Assembly: GCF_027923555.1 (NCBI RefSeq)
Contig: NZ_AP025523.1
Location: 3,042,484 to 3,106,483, forward strand
Direction: 5' to 3'
Source: Vulcanimicrobium alpinum
GTDB taxonomy: Bacteria; Vulcanimicrobiota; Vulcanimicrobiia; Vulcanimicrobiales; Vulcanimicrobiaceae
DNA length: 64,000 bases
The position numbers and the translations under genes are program-made. Below the pieces are notes generated by a model, which saw only the letters and a list, made by a program, of their open reading frames with translations, searched no databases and was not told the DNA's origin. The first letter of the stretch is position 1; the number at the start of each line of letters is the position of its first letter. Of the stretch, positions 25,735 to 34,110 are shown in pieces.

Positions 25735-26595
25735 TCAGCGTGACGCCGCGACCGGCACTTCGTCGGGAAACGCCGAGGGGTGTTCGCGATCGAAGCGCTT
25801 GCGGTACTGCTCCCACCCGCGGAAATTGCCCGACCACGCGTGCGTGTCGGACGCCGGCGTCGCGACGTGCTCGAACGGCGACCAATGTCCGTTCGCGCCG
25901 CCGCCCACGAGCCGTTCGTACAAGTCGAGATCCTTGGCGTGATCGCGCGTCCCGTCGTGCGAGAGGTACGAGACGCGGGCGCAGCGCGCGACGCTGATCT
26001 TCAGCCGCTGGTCGAGCGGGAGCACCGCTTCCTCGTCGGCGAGGATCAGCGGCGTGTGCCAGTCACCGATCCCGAGCGCCCGCGGTGCGCTCGCGCGATA
26101 CGCCGCCAGCATCAGCTCCGCGGCGTGCTTGATCTCCGGCTGCGCGTCAGGATGGGTGCGCTGGGTGAAGAAATTCGACCATTCGGTCGCGGTAATGATC
26201 ACGGTGATCCACGCGAACGGCTCGAGAATCCGGTTGACCAGCTGCTTGTGCAGGTTGATCTCCGGCGCCGCAAGGCGCTCGGCGTGCGCGAGCGCGTCAT
26301 CGAGCGCTCGCCGCCATTCGGCCTCCGCCGCTTCGCGCGCCGCGGGATCGATCTCGCCGAGGGCCTGCATCCCGCTCTGATTGCGCCCCCACCAGATCGG
26401 CATCGCGGGGTCGCGGCGCACCGCGTCGATCATCGTCCGGATCGGGATCGCGCGCGAACTCGCGGCGTTGCGCGAAAAGACCCGGTGCGTCATCAGTTCG
26501 GCGTGGATGAAGCGCGGGTACCGCACTTCCATCGTCGTCAGGCGGATGCCGCCGGGCGACAGGCTGTCGAGCAGAACGCGCGCGGAGAATCCCAT
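25735..26595 (-). CDS. thyX: Flavin-dependent thymidylate synthase
   Basis: 286 residues. Makes dTMP from dUMP using FAD and methylene-tetrahydrofolate. The ThyX motif RHR-X7-S is present as THR-VFSRNAA-S; the first Arg is replaced by Thr. Other features are WITVIITATEWSNFF and GHWSPFEHVATP. The protein is longer than the classical ~220-residue ThyX and resembles the long variants. No thyA is in the window. It lies downstream of glmU with a 60-bp gap. Confidence 0.88.
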   Translation of the reverse strand: MGFSARVLLDSLSPGGIRLTTMEVRYPRFIHAELMTHRVFSRNAASSRAIPIRTMIDAVRRDPAMPIWWGRNQSGMQALGEIDPAAREAAEAEWRRALDDALAHAERLAAPEINLHKQLVNRILEPFAWITVIITATEWSNFFTQRTHPDAQPEIKHAAELMLAAYRASAPRALGIGDWHTPLILADEEAVLPLDQRLKISVARCARVSYLSHDGTRDHAKDLDLYERLVGGGANGHWSPFEHVATPASDTHAWSGNFRGWEQYRKRFDREHPSAFPDEVPVAASR

Positions 26596-26655
26596 GCTCG
26601 GCGCTTCGCCGGTGCGTCCGGCAACTCCATCCGCGCGGCGGCTGCGGCCAGGCCG

Positions 26656-28014
26656 TCAGGGGGAAGGTGCGGACTTCTTTGCGATGGTGCGAGCCGGAAC
26701 GCCCGCGACGCGTTCGCCGGCGGGAACGTCGCGCGTCACCACGGCGCCGGCGCCGGTGAGCGCGCCGTCGCCGACGTCGACCGGCGCGACCAGCACGGTG
26801 TTCGAGCCGATGCGCACGTCGGCGCCGACCTGCGTGCGGTTCTTGCGCACGCCGTCGAAGTTCGCCGTGATCGTCCCGGCGCCGATGTTGGAGCGTTCGC
26901 CGACCGAGGCGTCGCCGAGATACGAGAGATGCGCGGCTTTCGCGCCTTCGGCCATCTCGGTGTTCTTGAGCTCGACGAAGTTGCCGATCCGCACGCCGGC
27001 GCCGAGCCGCGCGTGACCGCGAACGTGCGCGAACGGACCGACGCTCACGTCGTCGCCGATCTCGCTCGCGGTGACGACACTCTCGCGGATCTCGCAGCGC
27101 TCGCCGATCGCCGCGTCCGTGAGCCGAGCGTTGGGGCCGACGACCGTTTCGCTGCCGATGCGCGTCGCACCGCACAGCATCACGTTGGGCAGGATCGTCA
27201 CGTCGGGTGCGATCGCCACGCCGGGCTCGAGTGAGACGGCGGCGGGATCGACGATCGTGACGCCGGCGCGCATGTGGTCCTCGCAGAGCCGGCGGTTGAG
27301 CACCGCGCGCGCGTTCGCAAGCTCGACGCGATCGTTTACGCCCAGCACCGAGCGGTAGTCGCTCGCCGGTACCGGAACGACGCGGCGGCCGGCGGCGATC
27401 AGCAGCTCGACCGTGTCGGTGAGATAGAACTCACCCTGCGCGTTGTCGCTTCCCACGCGCACGATCGCATCGCGCAACGCACCCTCGTCGTACGCATAGA
27501 TCCCCGCGTTCATCTCGTCGACGGCGAGCTCGGCCGGCGTGCAGTCCTTGGACTCGACGATCTTCGCGACGGCGGCCGCGCCGGCCGAGCGGATGATCCG
27601 GCCGAAACTCGAGGGCAGCGGCATCCGCGCGGTGACCAGCGCGAGCGCGGTGCCGGCGTCGGCGTCGAGCGCGGCCTGCACGTCCGCGAAGATCTCCGCG
27701 CCGGCCAGCGGCATGTCACCGTAGGCGACGACGAGCGTTCCGTCGCGCGGCGGGAGCGCGTCGAGCGCGATGCGGACCGCGTGACCGGTCCCGAGCTGCT
27801 CGCGCTGCACGACCGTGCGCGCCCCGAACGCGGCGACCGACGGATCGAGTTCGGGGTTGGTCACCACCGTGACGTCGTCGACGCCGCCGGCGCGCAGCGC
27901 TTCGAGCACCCACCACAGCATCGGGCGTCCGCACAGCGCGTGCAGCACTTTCGGGCGCGCCGATTTCATGCGCGTCCCCTTGCCGGCCGCGAGGACGATC
28001 GCGCGTGCGCTCAT
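26656..28014 (-). CDS. glmU: Bifunctional GlcNAc-1-P uridyltransferase / GlcN-1-P acetyltransferase
   Basis: 452 residues. Makes UDP-GlcNAc for peptidoglycan. The N-terminal pyrophosphorylase domain has IVLAAGKGTRMKS and VVAYGDMPL, and the C-terminal left-handed beta-helix has hexapeptide repeats with NFVELKN, KAAHLSYLGDA and NIGAGTITANFDG, including the acetyltransferase His. The start ATG 28014 overlaps the gltX stop (ATGA), so the two are translationally coupled. Confidence 0.96.
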   Translation of the reverse strand: MSARAIVLAAGKGTRMKSARPKVLHALCGRPMLWWVLEALRAGGVDDVTVVTNPELDPSVAAFGARTVVQREQLGTGHAVRIALDALPPRDGTLVVAYGDMPLAGAEIFADVQAALDADAGTALALVTARMPLPSSFGRIIRSAGAAAVAKIVESKDCTPAELAVDEMNAGIYAYDEGALRDAIVRVGSDNAQGEFYLTDTVELLIAAGRRVVPVPASDYRSVLGVNDRVELANARAVLNRRLCEDHMRAGVTIVDPAAVSLEPGVAIAPDVTILPNVMLCGATRIGSETVVGPNARLTDAAIGERCEIRESVVTASEIGDDVSVGPFAHVRGHARLGAGVRIGNFVELKNTEMAEGAKAAHLSYLGDASVGERSNIGAGTITANFDGVRKNRTQVGADVRIGSNTVLVAPVDVGDGALTGAGAVVTRDVPAGERVAGVPARTIAKKSAPSP

Positions 28015-29492
28015 GCCGTCCACTCCTTCTGTTCCTTCGCGCTGACGCCGCCGAGCGCGTCGAGTGCGACGCGGAACCGTTCGCGCACCAGATCGCGGCC
28101 GAGCAGTTCCAACGAGTCGTACAGCGGCAGGCCCGTCGTGCTGCCGGTCATCGCGACATAGTACACGCGCGAGAGGTCGCGGAACTTCACCGCCAGCGCC
28201 TCCGCGATGCCCTTGAGCACGCGTTCGATCGTCGCGAGATCGAAAGCGCGCTCGCCGTCGAGGCCCCACATCGCGAGCGCGAGCGCCTTGCGGACCGTAT
28301 TCGCGTCGAGCTTCGCCGGCGCGAACGACTCCGCCGTCACCGGAATCCGGCCCGCGAAGAGGTACGCGGTGAGGGGCGCGAGATCGCTGAGCCGTTCGAC
28401 GCGCGACTTCGCGAGCTCGGCGATCCGCGCGACGCGCTCGCGGCCGAAGCCCCAATAGCGCGTCCGCTCGATCAGCGCGTCCGTCGAAAGCATGCGCAGG
28501 TATTGACCGTTGAGCCAGTCGAGCTTCGCGACGTCGAACACCGGGCCGCCGTGCGAGATCTTCTCGAGGTGGAGCCGTTCGGCGAACTCCGCCACCGTGA
28601 ACACTTCGTGACCTTCCGGCGGCGGGACGAGCAGCAGCCCCAGAAAGTTGAGCAGCGCGTCGGGCAGATAGCCCATCCGCTCGTAGAACAGGATGCCGGT
28701 CGGGTTCTTGCGCTTGCTGAGTTTGGATTTGTCGGGGTTGCGCAGCAGCGGCAGGTGCACGAGCTTCGGCGGTTCCCAGCCGAAGTACCCGTAGAGCAAG
28801 AGGTGCTTGGGCGCCGACGAGATCCACTCTTCACCGCGGATCACGTGCGTGATCTCCATGAGGTGATCGTCGACGACGTTGGCGAGGTGATACGTCGGCA
28901 GGCCGTCGGATTTGAGCAGCACCTGCATGTCGACGTCGGCGTATGCGAACTCGACGTCGCCGCGGGCGAGATCGTGCACGACGCTGACGCCTTCCGACGG
29001 CACCTTCATCCGCACGACGAACGATTCGCGCGCTTCTGCGCGCTGCGCCGACTCGTCCGCCGGCACCGCGAGACAGTGACCGTCGTATTTCTGCGGCACC
29101 TTCGCGGCGCGCTGCGCCGCCCGCATCGCGTCGAGCCGCTCGGCGGTGCAGAAACAGCGAAACGCGTGACCGTTCGCCAGCAGTTCCGCGGCGTACCGCT
29201 GATAGATTGCGGAGCGTTCGCTCTGGCGGTACGGGCCGTGCGGGCCGCCGACGTCCGGACCCTCGTCCCAGCGCAAGCCGGTCCAGTGCAGCGCGTCGAG
29301 GATCGCGCGTTCCGACTCGGGCGTCGAGCGGGCCTGATCGGTGTCCTCGATGCGCAGCACGAACTCGCCGCCATGCTTCTTGGCGAAGCAGAAGTTCACG
29401 AGAGCAACATAGGCCGTGCCGACGTGCGGATCGCCCGTCGGTGACGGCGCGACGCGCGTTCGCACGCGCCGCGCAGCGGGGGTTTCGCTCAA
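28011..29492 (-). CDS. gltX: Glutamyl-tRNA synthetase
   Basis: 493 residues, class I synthetase. The HIGH motif is HVGT in APSPTGDPHVGTAYVAL and the KMSKS motif is KLSKRK. It covers catalytic and anticodon-binding domains at normal length. TTG 29492 is the first plausible start before RVRTRVAPSP, one base after the stop of the small mutase subunit gene. Whether it charges only tRNA-Glu cannot be told here; no gatCAB genes are in the window. The coupling of a tRNA synthetase to a mutase operon is unusual. Confidence 0.95.
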   Translation of the reverse strand: MSETPAARRVRTRVAPSPTGDPHVGTAYVALVNFCFAKKHGGEFVLRIEDTDQARSTPESERAILDALHWTGLRWDEGPDVGGPHGPYRQSERSAIYQRYAAELLANGHAFRCFCTAERLDAMRAAQRAAKVPQKYDGHCLAVPADESAQRAEARESFVVRMKVPSEGVSVVHDLARGDVEFAYADVDMQVLLKSDGLPTYHLANVVDDHLMEITHVIRGEEWISSAPKHLLLYGYFGWEPPKLVHLPLLRNPDKSKLSKRKNPTGILFYERMGYLPDALLNFLGLLLVPPPEGHEVFTVAEFAERLHLEKISHGGPVFDVAKLDWLNGQYLRMLSTDALIERTRYWGFGRERVARIAELAKSRVERLSDLAPLTAYLFAGRIPVTAESFAPAKLDANTVRKALALAMWGLDGERAFDLATIERVLKGIAEALAVKFRDLSRVYYVAMTGSTTGLPLYDSLELLGRDLVRERFRVALDALGGVSAKEQKEWTA

Positions 29493-29493
29493 G

Positions 29494-29925
29494 CTATCCG
29501 ACCAGTTCGCGGCGTTTTCCGCACTCGCGTTCGACGAACGCGATGATCTCCGAGAGCGGCGCTCCGGGGGTGAAGATCTCGCGCACGCCAAGCCGCTTGA
29601 GTTCGGCGGCGTCGTCGTTGGGGATCGTTCCGCCGCCGAAGAACACTATGTCGTCGGCGCCTTGCGCCTTGAGCTGTTCGACGACCAGCGGGAAGAGCGT
29701 CATGTGCGCGCCCGAGAGAATCGAGAGCCCGATCCCGTCGGCGTCTTCCTGGATCGCCGTCTGCACGATCTGCTCGGGGGTCTGGAAGAGCCCCGTGTAG
29801 ATCACTTCCATCCCCGCATCGCGCAGCGCGCGCGCGATCACCTTCGCACCGCGATCGTGCCCGTCCAAGCCGGCCTTCGCAACGATCACCCGCAACGGCC
29901 GTGCCGGCGCCTTGGTAGTAGTCAT
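29494..29925 (-). CDS. Methylmalonyl-CoA mutase small (B12-binding) subunit
   Basis: 143 residues, the free-standing cobalamin-binding domain. The DxHxxG motif is [11 protein letters not shown], followed by the Rossmann-like [14 protein letters not shown] and [12 protein letters not shown]. It completes the split mutase with the large subunit encoded just upstream, the arrangement known from archaea and some bacteria. Start ATG 29925 has GGAG about 10 bp upstream. Confidence 0.94.
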   Translation of the reverse strand: MTTTKAPARPLRVIVAKAGLDGHDRGAKVIARALRDAGMEVIYTGLFQTPEQIVQTAIQEDADGIGLSILSGAHMTLFPLVVEQLKAQGADDIVFFGGGTIPNDDAAELKRLGVREIFTPGAPLSEIIAFVERECGKRRELVG

Positions 29926-30048
29926 TTGCAAAGCGCTCCGCTCTCGCTGCGCGCCCCCCACGCCTTCGGCGCGGGCTCCCCCGGCCGAGCTCGCAACACC
30001 GTGAGTGGCAGCGCACGATCCCGCTGCGCTCGCTCCGTCACCATCATC
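29926..30048. other. Spacer between the two mutase subunit genes
   Basis: 123 bp with imperfect short repeats on the minus strand (GGAGCGAGCGCAGCG and GCGCAGCGAGAGCGGAGCGC). No stop-codon-independent fusion of the two frames is possible and no clear terminator is visible, so the genes may still share one transcript. Confidence 0.4.
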
Positions 30049-31758
30049 TTAGAACTGCGTTTGCTCCACGTAGCGGCCGTATACCTCGACCATCGCGTCG
30101 ACGATCTCGCCTTCGGTGGCGACGTTGCGGACGCATTCGATGAGCGCGGGCATCACGTTGGCGTCGCCGGCGCAGGCGCGCTTGAGCGCGGCGAGCGACG
30201 CTTCGACCGCCGATCCGTCGCGACCGGCGCGGACGTCCTGCACGGCCCGGGCCTGGCCGCGCTCGATCTCGACCCCGATCTTGAGCAGGTCGGGCGACTG
30301 CACTTCGTCCGGCTTTTCGAACGCGTTCACCCCGACGATGACGCGATCGCCGGATTCGATCGACCGCTGATAGCGGTACGACGCATCGGCGATCTCGCGC
30401 TGCGGATACCCGGCCTCGACCGCCTCGATCATCCCGCCGAATTCGGCGATGCGGTCGAAGTAGTCCAGCGCCTGCCGCTCGATCTCGGCGGTGAGCGCCT
30501 CGACGTAGTACGAGCCGCCGAGCGGATCGACGACGTTGGTCACGTTCGTTTCGTATGCGAGCACCTGCTGGGTGCGCAGCGCGATCTCGACCGATTTCTC
30601 GGTCGGCAGCGCGAGGACTTCATCCATTGAGTTGGTGTGGAGCGACTGCGTCCCGCCGAGCACGGCCGCCATCGCTTCGTAGGCGACGCGCACGATGTTG
30701 TTCTCGGGCTGCTGCGCGGTCGCGCTGCAGCCGGCGGTCTGCGTGTGGAAGCGCAGTTGCCACGAGCGCGGATCCTTCGCGCCGTAGACGTCGCGCATCC
30801 GGCGCGCGTAAATCCGCCGCGCCGCACGGAACTTCGCGATCTCTTCGAAGAAGTCGCTGTGACTGTTGAAAAAGAACGACAGGCGCGGCGCGAACGCGTC
30901 GACGTCCAGCCCGCGCGCGATCGCGCCCTCGACGTACGCGAACCCGTCGGCAAGCGTGAACGCCAGTTCCTGCGCCGCCGTCGAGCCCGCTTCGCGGATG
31001 TGGTAGCCGGAGACGGAGATGGTGTTCCACTTGGGCATCTCGCGCGTGCAGAACTCCATCATGTCGATGATGATGCGCACGTGCGGGCGCGGCGGAAAGA
31101 TCCACTCTTTCTGCGCGATGTACTCTTTGAGGATGTCGGCCTGGATCGTGCCGCCGAGCGCCGCGCGCGGGATCCCCTTGTTCTCGGCGGTGACGATGTA
31201 CTGCGCCAGCGCGATCGCGGCCGGACCGTTGATCGTCATCGAGGTGGTGATCGCGCCGAGATCGATTCCGTCGAAGAGCGTCTCCATGTCGCGGATCGAG
31301 TCGATCGCGACGCCGCACTTGCCGACTTCGCCGAGCGCTTTGGGGCTGTCGGAGTCGTAGCCCATCAGCGTCGGCATGTCGAACGCGACCGAGAGCCCCA
31401 TCTGACCCTGCGAGAGCAGGAAGTGGTAGCGCTCGTTGGTCTGCTTCGCGTTGCCGAACCCGGCGAACTGACGCATCGTCCACAGCCGCGAACGGTACAT
31501 CGTCGGGTGGATCCCGCGTGTGTACGGAAACTCGCCCGGGGCGCCGAGGTCGCGCGTCAGGTCCAGCTGCGCAACGTCGGCCGGGCCGTAGAGCGGCTTG
31601 AGCGGGACGTCGGAGATCGTGCGGTCGGCCGCGCCCGACCCCTTGTCGCGGCGAACGGGGGCGGCTTCGGCCTTACGCTCCCAGCGTTCGATCAGTTCGC
31701 GGTATTCGGGGCTGGCGCCGGGGCCGAGCCCCGAGGCGCGATCGATCAATGTGGCCAC
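30049..31758 (-). CDS. Methylmalonyl-CoA mutase large (catalytic) subunit
   Basis: 569 residues, the TIM-barrel part only, without the B12 domain. Family motifs: PLYGPADV, PYTRGIHPTMYRSRLWTMRQ, YDSDSPKALGEVGKCGVAID, NTISVSGYHIREAG and QTAGCSATAQQPENNIVRV. With the separate small subunit it would isomerise (R)-methylmalonyl-CoA and succinyl-CoA. The TMY motif favours methylmalonyl-CoA over isobutyryl-CoA mutase, but this is not proof. GTG 31758 is preceded by AGGGATG. meaB and a hydroxyisobutyrate dehydrogenase-like gene lie just upstream, fitting valine/propionate metabolism. Confidence 0.95.
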   Translation of the reverse strand: MATLIDRASGLGPGASPEYRELIERWERKAEAAPVRRDKGSGAADRTISDVPLKPLYGPADVAQLDLTRDLGAPGEFPYTRGIHPTMYRSRLWTMRQFAGFGNAKQTNERYHFLLSQGQMGLSVAFDMPTLMGYDSDSPKALGEVGKCGVAIDSIRDMETLFDGIDLGAITTSMTINGPAAIALAQYIVTAENKGIPRAALGGTIQADILKEYIAQKEWIFPPRPHVRIIIDMMEFCTREMPKWNTISVSGYHIREAGSTAAQELAFTLADGFAYVEGAIARGLDVDAFAPRLSFFFNSHSDFFEEIAKFRAARRIYARRMRDVYGAKDPRSWQLRFHTQTAGCSATAQQPENNIVRVAYEAMAAVLGGTQSLHTNSMDEVLALPTEKSVEIALRTQQVLAYETNVTNVVDPLGGSYYVEALTAEIERQALDYFDRIAEFGGMIEAVEAGYPQREIADASYRYQRSIESGDRVIVGVNAFEKPDEVQSPDLLKIGVEIERGQARAVQDVRAGRDGSAVEASLAALKRACAGDANVMPALIECVRNVATEGEIVDAMVEVYGRYVEQTQF

Positions 31759-31834
31759 GTGTCATCCCTTCGGCGTCGACCCCTCTCTTTCGCCCCGGCC
31801 CGACGGTTTCCCAAGCGTCGTCCGCCGGCGGCCG

Positions 31835-32731
31835 TCAGGCGCCTGCCGTCGCCCGCTCGCGGAACGTGAGTTCCGCGATCCCCGACTTGTCGAGTTCCCC
31901 GAGCCCGAGCGCGATCATCGCGTCGTACTGGCGCGCCGTCGCCTCGGCGAGCGGCAGGCGCAGCTGGAGGTCGCCGGCGAGCGCGGTCGCGATGTGCGTG
32001 TCCTTGGCGGCGTGCGCGGCGGAGAAGTACACGTCGTGTTCGCGGTTCTGCATATCGGCGCCGTCGGTTTCCAAGACGCGCGACGCTGCGCCCGTCTCTG
32101 CGAACACCTCGCGCAGCATCGTCAGATCGAGACCGAGCGCATCGCCCAGCCCGAGCCCCTCGGCGAGGCCGGCGGTGTTGATGTTCATCACCATGTTGAC
32201 GAGCGCTTTGACTTTCGCGGCGTGACCGGCCGCGCCGATGTAGCGCAGGCTCTTGCTCAACGTCTCGAGCATCGGCCGCACCCGCTCGAACGCGTCGCGG
32301 CGGCCGCCGATCATCAGATACAGCGTGCCGTCGCGCGCCTGCGTGATCGAACTCGCCATGCAGGCCTCGATGCTCTGCGCGCCGTGCGCCTCGGCGCGCC
32401 GCTCGATCTCGACGTGGACGCTCGGCGTCACCGTCGCGCAGTTGACGAAGATGCGGTCCTGCGCGTGACGCAGCAGCGACGCGGCGCCGTCGTCGAAGAT
32501 CCGCTCCATCGCGGCGTCGTCGCTGACGACGGTGATGATCGCGCCGGCCCGTTCGGCGACCTCCGCCGGCGACGACGCGGCGTGCGCACCGAGTTCGCCG
32601 GCCAGTTCCGCCGTGGTCTCCGGCCGGATGTCGTAGACCGCGGTCACGTCGTATCCGACGTCCCGCAGCCGGCGCGCCATGTTGGCGCCCATGCGACCCA
32701 GCCCCACGATCCCGATGCCTTCAGCACTCAC
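31835..32731 (-). CDS. 3-Hydroxyisobutyrate dehydrogenase-family oxidoreductase
   Basis: 298 residues of the beta-hydroxyacid dehydrogenase family. The Rossmann motif is GIGIVGLGRMGANMARRL, the substrate region is FVNCATVTPSVHVEIERRA and the catalytic Lys is in AAKVKALVNMVMN. Members reduce or oxidise 3-hydroxyisobutyrate, tartronate semialdehyde or related acids. Start GTG 32731 follows the meaB stop by 11 bp with AGAGGA between. The mutase neighbours favour a role in valine or branched C4 acid breakdown (inference). Confidence 0.88.
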   Translation of the reverse strand: MSAEGIGIVGLGRMGANMARRLRDVGYDVTAVYDIRPETTAELAGELGAHAASSPAEVAERAGAIITVVSDDAAMERIFDDGAASLLRHAQDRIFVNCATVTPSVHVEIERRAEAHGAQSIEACMASSITQARDGTLYLMIGGRRDAFERVRPMLETLSKSLRYIGAAGHAAKVKALVNMVMNINTAGLAEGLGLGDALGLDLTMLREVFAETGAASRVLETDGADMQNREHDVYFSAAHAAKDTHIATALAGDLQLRLPLAEATARQYDAMIALGLGELDKSGIAELTFRERATAGA

Positions 32732-32742
32732 CCGACGATCCT

Positions 32743-33747
32743 CTACAAGCCTTTGACGGTCGCACGGACGTCGTGGCGCGCGCGCACGTTCCCGAACGCC
32801 GCAACGCCGCCGTGCACGCCGTAGCGTTCGAGGACGCGGTCGGCGGCGGCGTACGGATCGAGATCGTCGCCGAGTTCCGCGATCGTCTCCTCGATGCGTC
32901 CTTCGAGCGTCCCCAGCGCGAGTTGGCGGACGCGGTGCGCGAACGCCTCGCGCCGCTTCGCGCGGATCGCACCGCTCGACCGCAGCCACGCATCGTGCGC
33001 GGCGATCGCATCCCACAGCACGTCGACGCCTTTGCCTTCGATCGCCTGGGTGGGGACGAGCGGCGGCACCCAGCCGCCGAAGTCGAGCATCTCCAGCATC
33101 GAGCGAATCTCGCGCTGCAATTGCAGGGCCATCGGGTGATCGCTCTTGTTGACGACGAAGACATCGGCGATCTCGAGGACGCCGGCCTTGAGCACTTGGA
33201 CCGAATCGCCGCTGCCGGGCTGCAGCGCGACCAGCGTCGTGTCGGCGATCTCGGCGATCTCGATCTCCGACTGGCCGACGCCGACGGTTTCGATCAACAC
33301 CACGTCTTTGCCGAACGCGTCCATGAGCGAGACGGCGTCGGCCGTCGCGCCGGCGACGCCGCCGAGATGGCCGCGCGACGCCATCGAACGGATGAAGACG
33401 TCGGGATCGGTGAAGTGCTCGGTGAGGCGGATGCGGTCGCCGAGCAGCGCGCCGTGCGAAAACGGTGACGACGGATCCACGGAGACCACGCCGACCGTTT
33501 TGCCGAGCCGGCGCACGTGGGTCACGAGCGCGGCGGAGAGCGTCGACTTGCCGACGCCGGGCGGCCCGGTCAATCCGATCGTCAGCGAGCGGCCCGTCTG
33601 CGGATAGAGCGTCCGGATCAGCGTCGCGCCGGTGCCCGATTCGCAGCGCGAGATCGCGCGTGCGAGAGCCCGTGATTCGCGCGCAGCGAAGGCCGCGAGC
33701 AGCGCCTCATCGGAACGGGCGATCGGAGCGGGCACATCCGGGGACAT
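32743..33747 (-). CDS. meaB: Methylmalonyl-CoA mutase GTPase chaperone (MeaB/ArgK)
   Basis: 334 residues, G3E-type P-loop GTPase that loads and protects the adenosylcobalamin of the mutase. Motifs: GLTGPPGVGKSTLSAAL (Walker A), SVDPSSPFSHGALLGDR, RSMASRGHLGG, ETVGVGQSE and the base motif VVNKSDHP. First gene of the meaB / dehydrogenase / mutase / gltX / glmU / thyX run, which directly supports the mutase assignment. Confidence 0.95.
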   Translation of the reverse strand: MSPDVPAPIARSDEALLAAFAARESRALARAISRCESGTGATLIRTLYPQTGRSLTIGLTGPPGVGKSTLSAALVTHVRRLGKTVGVVSVDPSSPFSHGALLGDRIRLTEHFTDPDVFIRSMASRGHLGGVAGATADAVSLMDAFGKDVVLIETVGVGQSEIEIAEIADTTLVALQPGSGDSVQVLKAGVLEIADVFVVNKSDHPMALQLQREIRSMLEMLDFGGWVPPLVPTQAIEGKGVDVLWDAIAAHDAWLRSSGAIRAKRREAFAHRVRQLALGTLEGRIEETIAELGDDLDPYAAADRVLERYGVHGGVAAFGNVRARHDVRATVKGL

Positions 33748-33785
33748 CGCGCGTCGCGTTCACGGACGCGCGCGCCGGTTCCCGT

Positions 33786-34007
33786 TTAGGCTGACTTGCG
33801 CTCTTCGGCGCTTTCGGCGATCTGCTCGACGGCCGCGGTCAAGTCGTTCACCGCGTGCTCGAGGTTGTTGAACTTCGCCGCGACCTTGCGCTGGTCGATG
33901 CGCCCCGTCAGCGGTTCCGTGACGTCCTGGATGAACGTGCGACGATCGACGCGGTCGCGCACGTCCTGCAAGAGCTGTTTTGTCGATCGTTCGTTCGTAC
34001 TATCCAT
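33786..34007 (-). CDS. Small hypothetical protein, probably helical
   Basis: 73 residues, highly charged, predicted all-helical with a heptad-like C-terminal stretch (FNNLEHAVNDLTAAVEQIAE), so a coiled coil is likely. No family recognised. It has an ATG at 34007 but no clear ribosome site. Codon use looks like that of real genes here, yet it overlaps no other coding frame and homology would be needed to be sure. Confidence 0.5.
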   Translation of the reverse strand: MDSTNERSTKQLLQDVRDRVDRRTFIQDVTEPLTGRIDQRKVAAKFNNLEHAVNDLTAAVEQIAESAEERKSA

Positions 34008-34110
34008 CGCTGGGAGGCTGATACCCCCCTCGCGGAGCGCGCGAAACGTGGGCCCGCTCGCTTTGCGCGAAGCACGGGGAGACCGCAGCCCGAACGCGTA
34101 CCGGAGGGCG

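Noticed and set aside
31759-31834. Cobalamin riboswitch upstream of the mutase large subunit
   Set aside because: Spacer is only 76 bp and no B12-box-like conserved sequence is visible.
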